Assembly (NCBI RefSeq): GCF_000787395.1
Contig: NZ_JRAA01000001.1
Location: 868,001-932,000 of the forward strand
Direction: 5' to 3'
From: Solemya velum gill symbiont
GTDB taxonomy: Bacteria; Pseudomonadota; Gammaproteobacteria; Chromatiales; Chromatiaceae
Length of the DNA stretch: 64,000 bases
Part shown: in pieces, positions 9,020 to 17,477 of the stretch
How positions within the stretch are numbered: the first letter of the stretch is position 1
Layout: each line of letters starts with the position of its first letter
Program-made: the position numbers and the translations under genes
The notes under the pieces: model-generated
What the model saw: the letters and a program-made list of their open reading frames with translations, nothing else
Databases searched by the model: none
Told to the model about the DNA's origin: nothing

Positions 9020-9409
9020 ATGGCCGCAAAAAAGAAAGCCGCAAAAAAGAAGAGTACAGCAAAAAAAGCTGCTCCAGCGAAGAAGCTCACAGCTATTCGC
9101 GCAAAGATGACAAAAGCACAGGTTGTTGATTCAATCGCTGCTGAGACTGGCATGACGAAGAAAGAGGTTGCCTCTGTATTCTCAAGCCTTGGTGAACTCA
9201 TTACCCGTCACATGAAGCGTAACGGTTCAGGTGAATTCCAGATCCCTGATACAGGCGTAAAAATTGCACGCGTGAAAAAGCCCAAGCGTAAGGCACGCAT
9301 GGGACGCAACCCGGCAACTGGCGAAAGCATCAAGATTGCTGCCAAGCCAGCACATACAGGCATCAAGGTTACCGCCCTCAAAGCACTGAAGGATACGGTT
9401 TCAGCCTGA
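9020..9409 (+). CDS. HU/IHF-family DNA-binding protein with Lys/Ala-rich N-terminal tail
   Basis: The start follows a strong AGGAGGAG site (9004-9011). Residues 1-25 are a histone H1-like tail of KKKAAKKK/AKKAAPAKK runs. The HU fold follows: helices KAQVVDSIAAETGMTKKEVASVF, then the beta arms with GEFQIPDTGVKIARV and the GRNPATGE turn typical of HU. At 129 residues it is longer than standard HU (about 90) because of the tail. It should bind and compact DNA; the tail probably adds sequence-independent affinity. It is monocistronic, ended by the hairpins that follow. Confidence 0.9.
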   Translation: MAAKKKAAKKKSTAKKAAPAKKLTAIRAKMTKAQVVDSIAAETGMTKKEVASVFSSLGELITRHMKRNGSGEFQIPDTGVKIARVKKPKRKARMGRNPATGESIKIAAKPAHTGIKVTALKALKDTVSA

Positions 9410-9460
9410 TCACTGTCACTTCTTCCGGTTGTTAACCGGTTGCAGTATGTGAAATAGATA

Positions 9461-9484
9461 AGGGACGCTAATGCGTCCCTTGTT
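9461..9484 (+). terminator. Hairpin terminator after the HU gene
   Basis: AGGGACGC-TAAT-GCGTCCCT is an 8-bp stem followed by TGTT. A smaller hairpin, CCGGTT-GTT-AACCGG, sits just before it at 9425-9439. The T-run is poor. The stem lies between convergent genes and could serve both strands. Confidence 0.65.
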
Positions 9485-9514
9485 CATTTACCCTTCGAGT
9501 AATTCCGATTCGAA

Positions 9515-10021
9515 TCACTCTCTGCGTAATAGCAGCGTCTTGCCTCTCTGTATCAGCGTCAGTCGTCTCAGAAAACTCATACCAAGGAGCACATCGTCAC
9601 CAAGTGAGGGCATCACTACTGCCGGCACCCGCTCAATAGTTATTCCACCGAGAGAGACTTCGTCGAGCAGTGTGGCATTGCCGTAAACGGTTCCGTTTGC
9701 TGTCTGCATTTGGCGCTGCGGGCCCAATTCAAGATCAAGCTTGCGTGCGAGTCTCTTGTCTATTGCAACAAAGGTCGCACCTGTATCCAACAGAAAACGA
9801 ACCTGTTGATCGTTGATCAAACCGTTCGCAACATAATGGCCAGCACGGTTCTGCTGCAACACGACCTGCAGCTTACCGTCAGCTCCATGTGTTGCCTGGG
9901 GTGAGGAGTTGGGATTTTCCTGCTTGTTCAGAAAGATTGATGCCGCCCAGGTCAGTACAAGCAACAGCCCGACCCAGGCTGTAATCGTCATACCGACACC
10001 GATTTTACGAGATTCACTCAT
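9515..10021 (-). CDS. Membrane-anchored retropepsin-like aspartic protease
   Basis: A 168-residue protein with an N-terminal membrane segment (ITAWVGLLLVLTWAASIFL, about residues 13-31) and a periplasmic clan AA domain. The catalytic motif LLDTGAT is present, followed by the flap-like NGTVYGNATLLDEVSLGGI and the second hydrophobic motif DDVLLGMSFL. This matches the TIGR02281 family of bacterial single-domain proteases, which must dimerise to form the active site. Substrates are unknown. The start codon abuts the end of the 232-bp inverted-repeat element, and no Shine-Dalgarno sequence is visible there. The element may have displaced the native leader. Confidence 0.87.
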   Translation of the reverse strand: MSESRKIGVGMTITAWVGLLLVLTWAASIFLNKQENPNSSPQATHGADGKLQVVLQQNRAGHYVANGLINDQQVRFLLDTGATFVAIDKRLARKLDLELGPQRQMQTANGTVYGNATLLDEVSLGGITIERVPAVVMPSLGDDVLLGMSFLRRLTLIQRGKTLLLRRE

Positions 10022-10252
10022 TAAGGAGCCTCTGATTAAGTCTGTACGAAGAGATTGCCGCCAGAATGCGTCAGTTCAAGGCTCGAATCGCACGTAATAG
10101 CAGCGCTATTGTTCAGCGCATCCCTGCGCTTCACCCCTTCGGGGCTAGCGCTAAGAACGCTCCAGGCGTTCTTTATGCGAAGATTTGTAACGCAGAAATG
10201 GCGCATTCTGGCGGCAAGATCAAAATTCATGACTTGATCAGAGGCTCCTTAA
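10021..10252. mobile_element. MITE-like element with terminal inverted repeats
   Basis: The ends are perfect inverted repeats of 16 bp (TTAAGGAGCCTCTGAT at 10021-10036, complement at 10237-10252). A second inner pair follows (TGCCGCCAGAATGCG at 10056-10070, complement at 10202-10216). The 130-bp centre has no coding capacity but several GC-rich palindromes (for example around CCCCTTCGGGG near 10134-10144). TTAA at both tips could be part of the repeat or a target duplication. No transposase is inside, so movement would need one elsewhere. It lies exactly between the retropepsin start and the MlaC-like gene end. Confidence 0.82.
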
Positions 10253-10297
10253 CATCCCTGTTCACCGTAGCGTGGCACCAGTCACAGGTGCTGCAGA

Positions 10298-10891
10298 TCA
10301 GCGCATCGCCTTGCGGAAATAGCTCCTGTAGTAGGCAATGGCGCTGGCACCGTTTCCAACCACGTCATACACTTTCCAGCCACCCTTTGTCTGGTGCATA
10401 CGAAAATCGATACGACCAGGGTAACGACCGGGATTATTCACCAGCGCTGAGACCATCACCTGTCCACGCCTGTTGCGACGCGGTGGAAGATAAGCCACAT
10501 CCTGGTTGTCATACATGGCGAGCTTCTCTGCGAGTGAGGCAAGAAACATCACTTCCATCTTTTTCGCAAGGCGGGCTTTCTGATCATCTTCCATGTAGCG
10601 GTATAGCGGACCTGCAGATGCCTGGCTCATGAATTCAAAGTCGAATCCGGGAGCGATCTTCTCTTCAAGATATGTACCGAGTTCAGCAATCGACGGGGCA
10701 CTGCGTAAAAACTGAATCAGCGTATCCAGTCCCTGCTTCAATTCTACTGCCGGATTTGCTGCAGCTTCACTCTTGGCTGAGGCAGGTACTGCTACCGGCG
10801 CTGTACTCTGTTCCGTTTTCGCCGCTTCGCCAGCCGAAGCGGCTGAAACGCTCAGCAGCGTGGCAACAGCAACTACATAGGTTAATTTCAC
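10298..10891 (-). CDS. MlaC/Ttg2D-like periplasmic lipid-binding protein
   Basis: A 197-residue protein starting at GTG, with AGGAG 7 nt upstream and a signal peptide (MKLTYVVAVATLLSVSAASA). A low-complexity linker precedes a domain with FEFMSQASAGPLYRYMEDDQKARLAKKMEVMFLASLAEKL and GRIDFRMHQTKGGWKVYDVV, the pattern of MlaC/Ttg2D (toluene tolerance) proteins. These carry phospholipids between the outer membrane and the inner-membrane Mla ABC complex. No mlaD, mlaE or mlaF genes are adjacent, so it is either a stand-alone paralogue or works with a distant complex. It diverges from dusB. Confidence 0.87.
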   Translation of the reverse strand: MKLTYVVAVATLLSVSAASAGEAAKTEQSTAPVAVPASAKSEAAANPAVELKQGLDTLIQFLRSAPSIAELGTYLEEKIAPGFDFEFMSQASAGPLYRYMEDDQKARLAKKMEVMFLASLAEKLAMYDNQDVAYLPPRRNRRGQVMVSALVNNPGRYPGRIDFRMHQTKGGWKVYDVVGNGASAIAYYRSYFRKAMR

Positions 10892-11034
10892 AATCTACTC
10901 CTGTGGTTCTGTTTTAATTATCAACAGACATGATACCCAATGGTCGCGATTCAGCACAGCACTTCCGAAAAGCGGTAAAAAGGCGTAGCATTACAGGCTT
11001 CAAAAAAATTAAATAGAAACCTGCAAATCAACTG

Positions 11035-12039
11035 ATGCAGATCGGCTCCCATCGCTTTGACAAACCGCTGATACTGGCCCCCATGGCCGGCGTAACGGAT
11101 CGGCCATTTCGCCAGCTGTGCCGCCGCCTGGGTGCGGATCTGGCTGTCTCCGAAATGGTAACTGCCGATACCAGCCTGTGGGGAAGCAAAAAAACGCTCA
11201 GCCGTCTCAACCATGCTGGCGAGCAGGGGCCAAGATGGGTGCAGATCGTCGGCGCCGATCCGGACAAAATGGCACAGGCCGCGCGTATCAATGCTGATCT
11301 TGGCGCAGACATCATCGACATCAATATGGGTTGTCCGGCTAAAAAAGTCTGCAAGGTTGCAGCCGGCTCGGCACTGATGCGGGATGAACTGCTGGCTGGA
11401 AAAATTCTGGAGGCCGTCGTTGGCGCCAGCGAACAGCCGGTAACACTAAAGATTCGCACGGGCTGGGATCACAGCAGCAAGAATGCAGAACAGATTGCCC
11501 GTATCGCCGAAACGGCAGGCATCACGGCACTGAGTATTCATGGTCGTACCCGTGCTGACAAGTTTGCAGGCGAAGCCGAATACTCCACCATCCGCAAGGT
11601 CAAGCAATGCGTGGGCATCCCGGTCATCGCTAATGGTGATATCGATTCACCACAAAAGGCTCGCAAGGTACTTGAGGAGACGCAGGCCGATGCACTGATG
11701 ATCGGGCGCGCCGCACAGGGCAGACCCTGGGTCTTTGGCGAAATGCGCCATTTTCTTGATACAGGGCAAGAACTGCCACCAATGCCGACTGATAAAATAG
11801 CAGCCTTCCTGCTCGAACACCTCGAAGAGCTCTACAGCTTTTATGGTGCAGAGCACGGCGTGCGTATCGCACGCAAGCACATCGGCTGGTACAGCAGAAG
11901 CCAGCAAGATGCAGGACGTTTTCGTGATGCCGTCTTTAAAACAACATCACCGGCAGACCAGAAAAGAGTGGTCCAAGAATATTTCAATAACATCGGGCAA
12001 CAGACCCGAGTCCTGAAGGGAGCAGCTCGCGCAGCATGA
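11035..12039 (+). CDS. dusB: tRNA dihydrouridine synthase B
   Basis: A 334-residue flavoenzyme that reduces uridine to dihydrouridine in the tRNA D-loop. It begins MQIGSHRFDKPLILAPMAGVTD, the FMN-binding start of the DUS TIM barrel. The catalytic Cys100 sits in INMGCPAKKVC. SIHGRTR, VIANGDI and MIGRAAQGRPW are the usual FMN and substrate segments. It is the first gene of the conserved dusB-fis operon and overlaps fis by 4 nt (ATGA). The 143-bp divergent gap before it should hold the promoter. Confidence 0.97.
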   Translation: MQIGSHRFDKPLILAPMAGVTDRPFRQLCRRLGADLAVSEMVTADTSLWGSKKTLSRLNHAGEQGPRWVQIVGADPDKMAQAARINADLGADIIDINMGCPAKKVCKVAAGSALMRDELLAGKILEAVVGASEQPVTLKIRTGWDHSSKNAEQIARIAETAGITALSIHGRTRADKFAGEAEYSTIRKVKQCVGIPVIANGDIDSPQKARKVLEETQADALMIGRAAQGRPWVFGEMRHFLDTGQELPPMPTDKIAAFLLEHLEELYSFYGAEHGVRIARKHIGWYSRSQQDAGRFRDAVFKTTSPADQKRVVQEYFNNIGQQTRVLKGAARAA

Positions 12040-12329
12040 AAAAAAGCGTTATAAAAGAAACCAACACCCGTTCATTCTTCTCGGTACCCAAGGAGGCTGA
12101 CGGTGAACCACTCAGCCAGTGCGTCAGGCGCGCTGTTGACGACTACTTTTCGCACCTTAATGGCCATGATGCCGACGGGCTTTACACGCTCGTACTGCGT
12201 GAAATTGAAAAGCCCCTGCTCGAATCCGTGATGGAGCAGACACGAGGCAACCAGAGCCGTGCAGCACAGGTTCTTGGTATGAGCCGTAGTACCCTGAGGA
12301 AGAAGCTTCATACCTATTCTATCGATTAA
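12036..12329 (+). CDS. fis: Nucleoid-associated regulator Fis
   Basis: A 97-residue protein with the Fis C-terminal helix-turn-helix (LLESVMEQTRGNQSRAAQVLGMSRSTLRKKL). Fis bends DNA and activates rRNA and tRNA promoters in fast growth. The usual N-terminal dimer region is present. Translation is coupled to dusB through the 4-nt overlap, as in other gammaproteobacteria. purH starts 30 nt later, so read-through into the purine genes is plausible. Confidence 0.97.
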   Translation: MKKSVIKETNTRSFFSVPKEADGEPLSQCVRRAVDDYFSHLNGHDADGLYTLVLREIEKPLLESVMEQTRGNQSRAAQVLGMSRSTLRKKLHTYSID

Positions 12330-12359
12330 TCAAAATTCAAGATCCAAGGGACAACACCA

Positions 12360-13928
12360 ATGTCAAACAAGATGACACGTGCACTAATCAGTGTTTCCGA
12401 TAAAACCGGCATTGTCGAATTTGCCCAGGCGCTGCACCAGCGTGGCATAGAGATTCTCTCGACAGGTGGTACCGCCAAACTGCTGGCTGATAATGGCGTA
12501 CCGGTCATCGAGGTTGGTGATTACACCGGCTTTCCTGAAATGATGGATGGCCGCGTCAAGACGCTGCACCCGAAAGTCCACGGCGGCATACTTGGTCGCC
12601 GCGGCACCGATGAGAAGGTGATGGAGGAGCATGGCATTCCCCCGATCGATCTAATTTGCGTCAATCTTTACCCTTTTGAAGAGACCATCGCCAAACCTGA
12701 TTGTGACCTGCCGACCGCCATCGAGAACATCGACATCGGTGGCCCGACCATGCTGCGTGCAGCCGCAAAAAATCACACCGCCGTGACTGTTATTGTCGAC
12801 AGTGTCGATTATCAGCGCGTACTCGAGGAAGTCGATGCCGAAGGAAATACCTCGCATGAAACCCGTTTCGACCTGGCAGTGAAAACATTCGAACACACGG
12901 CCCGCTACGATGGCCTCATCGCCAATCATCTCGGTTCAATTGTCGAGAACGGAGAAGCCGGTGGCCTGCCACGCACATTCAACGTGCAGTTCAGCAAGGC
13001 GCAGGGCATGCGCTATGGTGAAAATCCGCACCAGAATGCTGCTTTCTATATTTCGCCAAATCAGCAGGACGCCAGCATCTCGACTTCGCGCCAGCTGCAG
13101 GGCAAGGAACTCTCATTCAATAATATTGCCGACACGGATGCGGCCCTCGAGTGCGTCAAGCAGTTCCCGCTGGCGACAGACGGCCCCGCCTGCGTCATCG
13201 TCAAGCACGCCAACCCTTGCGGTGTTGCCATCGGTACAAGCCAGCTTGAGGCGTATGACCGCGCTTATACGACTGATCCAGAGTCCGCATTCGGCGGTAT
13301 TATCGCCTTCAACGGCGAGCTTGATGCCGAAACCGCCACAGCCATCGTTGATCGACAGTTTGTCGAGGTCATTATCGCGCCATCTGTTTCCGCGGCAGCC
13401 CTTGAAGTGGTTGCAGCAAAAAAGAACGTACGCCTGCTCGAGTGTGGCACATGGGACGAGAGCGCTGCACGACTCGACTACAAACGCGTCAACGGCGGCC
13501 TGCTGGTTCAGGATGCCGACCTGCTGCTGCATAACGAACTCAAGGTCGTCACCAAGCGTGAGCCGACCGAGGAAGAGTGGCGCGACCTGCTGTTCAGCTG
13601 GAAAGTCGCCAAGTTCGTCAAATCAAATGCCATTGTCTATGGCAGCAAGCTGATGACTATCGGTGTTGGTGCCGGACAGATGAGTCGAGTCAATTCGGCA
13701 CGTATAGCCGGCATCAAGGCAGCGTACGCCGATCTTGAGGTTATGGGGTCAGTGATGGCATCCGACGCATTTTTCCCCTTCCGTGACGGTATCGACTCCG
13801 CTGCGGAAGCGGGCATTGCCGCGGTTATCGAGCCCGGCGGTTCGATGCGTGACGATGAAGTCATTGCCGCAGCTGATGAACATGGCATGGCGATGGTATT
13901 CACTGGCATGCGCCATTTCCGCCATTAA
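12360..13928 (+). CDS. purH: Bifunctional AICAR transformylase/IMP cyclohydrolase
   Basis: A 522-residue enzyme for the last two steps of IMP synthesis. The N-terminal MGS-like cyclohydrolase domain starts [19 protein letters not shown] and contains [30 protein letters not shown] and the YPFE segment. The C-terminal transformylase domain holds [29 protein letters not shown] and [11 protein letters not shown]. Length and motifs are complete. It sits between fis and purD, the standard gammaproteobacterial order. Confidence 0.98.
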   Translation: MSNKMTRALISVSDKTGIVEFAQALHQRGIEILSTGGTAKLLADNGVPVIEVGDYTGFPEMMDGRVKTLHPKVHGGILGRRGTDEKVMEEHGIPPIDLICVNLYPFEETIAKPDCDLPTAIENIDIGGPTMLRAAAKNHTAVTVIVDSVDYQRVLEEVDAEGNTSHETRFDLAVKTFEHTARYDGLIANHLGSIVENGEAGGLPRTFNVQFSKAQGMRYGENPHQNAAFYISPNQQDASISTSRQLQGKELSFNNIADTDAALECVKQFPLATDGPACVIVKHANPCGVAIGTSQLEAYDRAYTTDPESAFGGIIAFNGELDAETATAIVDRQFVEVIIAPSVSAAALEVVAAKKNVRLLECGTWDESAARLDYKRVNGGLLVQDADLLLHNELKVVTKREPTEEEWRDLLFSWKVAKFVKSNAIVYGSKLMTIGVGAGQMSRVNSARIAGIKAAYADLEVMGSVMASDAFFPFRDGIDSAAEAGIAAVIEPGGSMRDDEVIAAADEHGMAMVFTGMRHFRH

Positions 13929-14037
13929 GAAAACAGGGCTGCCCTATGCTGCGGGGCAACATCCACTTTTAGTGACGCATTTGTCTGTTGACAGTACAAT
14001 GCGGTGAAAATCATTTTCAGAATTCAGGAAGTACACA

Positions 14038-15330
14038 ATGAATATTCTCATTATCGGCTCAGGTGGTCGTGAGCACGCTTTGGCGTGGAAGGCCGCACAA
14101 TCGCCACTGGCAGACACAGTTTTCGTCGCCCCGGGCAATGCAGGCACTGCACTTGAATCCAAAATAGAGAATGTTGATCTTGGCGTCAGCGATACAGAAG
14201 AACTGGTTCGCTTCGCCCTCAGTAACAAGGTCGGCCTGACAATCATTGGTCCGGAAGCACCACTTGTCGACGGTATCGTTGACTCGTTCCAGACAGCCGG
14301 ACTGAAATGCTTCGGTCCCTCGCACTCTGCCGCAAGGCTCGAAGGCTCCAAGGCTTTTGCCAAGGATTTCCTTGCTCGCCACCAGATACCGACAGCTGAT
14401 TACGAGGTCTTCAGTGACCTGGACAAGGCTCTCGCTTACCTGGGCGAAAAAGGCGCGCCGATCGTCATCAAGGCTGACGGTCTTGCTGCAGGCAAGGGCG
14501 TTATCGTTGCCATGACGCTCGAGGAGGCCGAAGAAGCCGTCCGTGACATGCTTGCAGACAACGCCTTCGGCGAAGCGGGCAGCCGAGTCGTTATCGAAGA
14601 GTATCTCGATGGTGAAGAGGCAAGTTTCATTGTCATGTCTGACGGCAGTAATATACTGCCGATGGCCACCAGCCAGGATCACAAGCGCGTTGGTGAAGGC
14701 GATACAGGCCTGAATACCGGCGGTATGGGCGCTTATTCACCTGCACCCGTGGTCACAGACGAAATTTACAAAGAGATCATGGAAGACGTCATCGCGCCAA
14801 CCGTCATGGGAATGCTTAAAGATGGCTACCCCTACTCAGGTTTCCTCTATGCAGGCCTGATGATCATGGCAGACGGCACCCCCAAGGTGATCGAATACAA
14901 CTGCCGCTTCGGTGATCCTGAAACGCAGCCGATCATGATGCGCATGGAATCCGATCTTGTTGCACACTGCCTCGCCGCTACAGAAGGCGAACTCGACAAG
15001 GAGACCACCAAGTGGCATCCGCAGGCAGCTCTTGGCGTTGTTATTGCCGCACAGAATTATCCGGGCAATGTACAGGGCGGCGATATCATTTCAGGCCTTC
15101 CTCAAGAGGAAGAGTCCGGACGCAAGGTTTTCCATGCCGGCACCAAGCTTGATGAAGATGGCAACGTGGTGACTGCTGGTGGCAGGGTGCTGTGTGCAAC
15201 TGCACTCGGAGAGAATGTCACCGAGGCGCAAGAGCGTGCCTACAAGCTTGCCGAGACCATCAGCTGGGAAGGCAGCTTTTATCGCAAGGATATCGGCTAC
15301 AGGGCTGTTGAGCGCGAAAAGCAGTCCTGA
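14038..15330 (+). CDS. purD: Phosphoribosylamine-glycine ligase
   Basis: A 430-residue ATP-grasp enzyme that joins glycine to phosphoribosylamine, the second step of purine synthesis. It opens MNILIIGSGGREHALAWKAA (the GGREHA motif) and carries IVIKADGLAAGKGVIVA in the ATP-grasp domain, NTGGMGAYSPAP, and YNCRFGDPETQP near the metal site. It follows purH by 109 bp. A GC-rich terminator lies downstream. Confidence 0.98.
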   Translation: MNILIIGSGGREHALAWKAAQSPLADTVFVAPGNAGTALESKIENVDLGVSDTEELVRFALSNKVGLTIIGPEAPLVDGIVDSFQTAGLKCFGPSHSAARLEGSKAFAKDFLARHQIPTADYEVFSDLDKALAYLGEKGAPIVIKADGLAAGKGVIVAMTLEEAEEAVRDMLADNAFGEAGSRVVIEEYLDGEEASFIVMSDGSNILPMATSQDHKRVGEGDTGLNTGGMGAYSPAPVVTDEIYKEIMEDVIAPTVMGMLKDGYPYSGFLYAGLMIMADGTPKVIEYNCRFGDPETQPIMMRMESDLVAHCLAATEGELDKETTKWHPQAALGVVIAAQNYPGNVQGGDIISGLPQEEESGRKVFHAGTKLDEDGNVVTAGGRVLCATALGENVTEAQERAYKLAETISWEGSFYRKDIGYRAVEREKQS

Positions 15331-15344
15331 CCCATAGGTTCTCG

Positions 15345-15370
15345 TCATGCCGGCCTTGAGCCGGCATCCA
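15345..15370. repeat. REP-like palindrome
   Basis: ATGCCGGCCTTGAGCCGGCA, 18 nt after the purD stop, is a compact palindrome preceded by TCTCGTC. It resembles the short intergenic GC-rich palindromes common between proteobacterial genes. Only one copy was seen in this window, so its family status is a guess. Confidence 0.45.
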
Positions 15371-15393
15371 TGGCGATGTGCACTGGTTTGGAT

Positions 15394-15420
15394 AAACCCC
15401 GGGCTTGACCCGGGGTTTTT
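15394..15420 (+). terminator. Rho-independent terminator of the purine operon
   Basis: AAACCCCGGG-CTTGA-CCCGGGGTTT is a near-perfect stem, followed by TT (15419-15420). It ends transcription from dusB-fis-purH-purD about 65 nt after the stop. Confidence 0.85.
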
Positions 15421-15543
15421 ATACAGAGCGAAAAGAACTCACGATCTTCGATCGCTCAAACAGCTTTCGCTTATTCCTTTGATGCCCTGTGTCTCGCACG
15501 GGCGCCACTGACGGAGAGTTCTCTGATATGCATGGGCCAGCTA

Positions 15544-16071
15544 TTAGGTTTTTAGCCTGAACCCCTTCAGCTTCGCCAGTTTCGGTGCAATCACAACTTG
15601 GCAATAAGGCTGTTGTTGATGATTGTCGTAGTAATCCTGGTGGTACCCTTCAGCATCGTAGAACTCCTCCAGCTGAACTGCTTCGGTGACAATTGGCCGC
15701 TTCCATACGCCTGATGCCTCAAGTGCACCGATCTTTTTCGCCGCAATGCGTTGCTGATCTTCATCCGCATACAGAATGACCGACCGATACCGGGTGCCAA
15801 TATCCGCACCCTGCCGGTTGAGACTTGTCGGATCATGAATGGCGAAGAAAACCTCCAACAGGGTTGCATAGTCGATGACATCGCTGTCAAATTCGACCTG
15901 TACCACTTCCGCATGTCCGGTGGTTTCATCGCATACCTGCTCATAAGAGGGGTTTGGCGTGTGTCCGCCTGCGTAACCCGACTTGACTGAAATGACTCCG
16001 TCAATCCGCGTAAAGACCGCCTCCAGGCACCAGAAGCAGCCGCCACCCAAGGTCGCTATTTGTTTCGACAT
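15544..16071 (-). CDS. msrA: Peptide-methionine (S)-S-oxide reductase
   Basis: A 175-residue enzyme repairing oxidised methionine. The active-site motif GGGCFWCLEAVF is near the N-terminus, with the catalytic Cys in GCFW. GYAGGHTPNPSYEQVCDETTGHAEVVQVEFD and FFAIHDPTSLNRQGADIGTRYRS are the standard substrate-binding segments. The C-terminus lacks an attached MsrB domain. It is monocistronic and diverges from ybeY across an 84-bp gap. In many relatives phoH/ybeZ stands before ybeY, so msrA replaces that arrangement here. Confidence 0.97.
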   Translation of the reverse strand: MSKQIATLGGGCFWCLEAVFTRIDGVISVKSGYAGGHTPNPSYEQVCDETTGHAEVVQVEFDSDVIDYATLLEVFFAIHDPTSLNRQGADIGTRYRSVILYADEDQQRIAAKKIGALEASGVWKRPIVTEAVQLEEFYDAEGYHQDYYDNHQQQPYCQVVIAPKLAKLKGFRLKT

Positions 16072-16155
16072 CCGTTCACCAGGGCTATCGTTAAGATGAA
16101 TTGTCAGTATAGAATGACCGAATATTGAATAACCACCCTGTCAGTTCAGAGGATT

Positions 16156-16614
16156 ATGCTGCACATCAACCTGCAGGTTGTTACTGATGCGCCAAACCTG
16201 CCCAACAGCAATACATTGCAGAAATGGGCTGAAGCCGCCATGCAAGGCGACGAGGAACTCTCCCTGGTTGTACGCATCGTCAATGAGGAGGAGAGCGAGG
16301 CACTTAACAGCAGCTACCGAAACAAGCACAAACCCACGAATGTGCTCTCATTTCCGTTCGAGGCGCCTGCGGGCATCGAGGAGCCGCATCTTGGCGACCT
16401 GGTCATATGCGCCCCGGTACTCGAAAAGGAAGCAAGAGAACAAAAAAAGCCTCTCGAGACGCACTGGGCGCATATAATTGTCCACGGGGTCTTGCATCTG
16501 CAGGGCCTTGACCATCAAAATGATGCTGAAGCTGAAGAAATGGAATCACTGGAGCGACAGATTCTTGCCCACCTGGGCTATCCTGACCCCTATGCAACAA
16601 CAGAACCCTCATGA
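16156..16614 (+). CDS. ybeY: Endoribonuclease YbeY (16S rRNA maturation)
   Basis: A 152-residue metalloprotein with the zinc-binding motif HGVLHLQGLDH (H-x3-H-x5-H) preceded by THWAHIIVHG, and the conserved RNKHKPTNVLSFPFE and LGDLVICAP segments. YbeY trims the 3' end of 16S rRNA and takes part in late ribosome quality control. It overlaps the CorC-like gene by 4 nt, starting the ybeY-corC-lnt unit. The usual upstream ybeZ is absent. Confidence 0.96.
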   Translation: MLHINLQVVTDAPNLPNSNTLQKWAEAAMQGDEELSLVVRIVNEEESEALNSSYRNKHKPTNVLSFPFEAPAGIEEPHLGDLVICAPVLEKEAREQKKPLETHWAHIIVHGVLHLQGLDHQNDAEAEEMESLERQILAHLGYPDPYATTEPS

Positions 16615-17468
16615 AAAACGAAGAACCACCAAGTAGCAGCGGTTCGCTGCGCAGCTGGTTGAAAAACCTGTTTCAGCCACGCGGAAGTGAACCGCAAAAT
16701 CGTGATCAACTTGTTGCCCTGATCCGCGAGGCCAACCGCAGCGCCATACTCGACGCGGACGGTCAGGCCATGATCGAGGGTGTATTGTCGGTCTCTGACC
16801 TGCGCGTACGTGACATCATGCTGCCCAGGGCAGATGTGGTCATGGTCGGGCGCGATGATCGCCTTGAGGATGTACTCCCGGTAGTCATCGAATCGGCTCA
16901 CTCGCGTTTCCCCGTGATTGGTGATGACAGGGGTGAGGTGGTCGGCATTATCCTTGCCAAGGACCTGTTGCAGTACTGTGGTGATAACGGCGATAAGTTC
17001 CGCATGCGTGATGTTCTGCGCAGCGCGGTATTCGTACCCGAAAGCAAGCGTCTCAACGTACTGCTCAAGGAGTTCCGTACCAGTCGCAACCACATGGCGG
17101 TTGTGATTGATGAATATGGCGCTGCCGCTGGCATGGTGACAATCGAGGATGTACTTGAGCAGATTGTTGGTGAAATCGAGGATGAGCATGATTTTGATGA
17201 GGGCGCCATGATAATGCAGCGCTCCGAGTATGAGTACACCACCAAGGCGCATCTCGATATCGAAGACTTTAATCACTATTTCGATGCCTCTCTCAGTGAT
17301 GACGAGTTCGACACCATTGGCGGCCTCGTGACACACACATTAGGACACCTGCCAAAACGTGGTGAGTCTGTCACCATTGATCGTTTCGAGTTTCGCGTGA
17401 TTCGCGCAGACAGCCGCCGTATCCGGCTACTGTCGATCCACCTGCCGGATAACACTCCAGAGAGCTAA
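16611..17468 (+). CDS. corC: CorC/HlyC-type transporter-associated CBS protein
   Basis: A 285-residue cytoplasmic protein. It has two CBS domains (about residues 65-190, with VRDIMLPRADVVMVG and RFPVIGDDRGEVVGIILAKDLL, then HMAVVIDEYGAAAGMVTIEDVLEQIVGEIEDEHD) and a C-terminal CorC_HlyC domain (GGLVTHTLGHLPKRGESV). This family is linked to magnesium or cobalt efflux. Genetic coupling to ybeY and lnt is standard. There are no membrane segments. Confidence 0.92.
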   Translation: MKNEEPPSSSGSLRSWLKNLFQPRGSEPQNRDQLVALIREANRSAILDADGQAMIEGVLSVSDLRVRDIMLPRADVVMVGRDDRLEDVLPVVIESAHSRFPVIGDDRGEVVGIILAKDLLQYCGDNGDKFRMRDVLRSAVFVPESKRLNVLLKEFRTSRNHMAVVIDEYGAAAGMVTIEDVLEQIVGEIEDEHDFDEGAMIMQRSEYEYTTKAHLDIEDFNHYFDASLSDDEFDTIGGLVTHTLGHLPKRGESVTIDRFEFRVIRADSRRIRLLSIHLPDNTPES

Positions 17469-17477
17469 TCCGGGCTA

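Noticed and set aside
12910-13653. Alternative frame of 247 codons inside purH
   Set aside because: A shadow of purH; Ser/Arg-rich composition without domains.
16590-17336. Long antisense frame opposite the CorC-like gene (248 codons)
   Set aside because: It mirrors the codon bias of a well-supported CBS-domain gene and has no recognisable domain or ribosome site.
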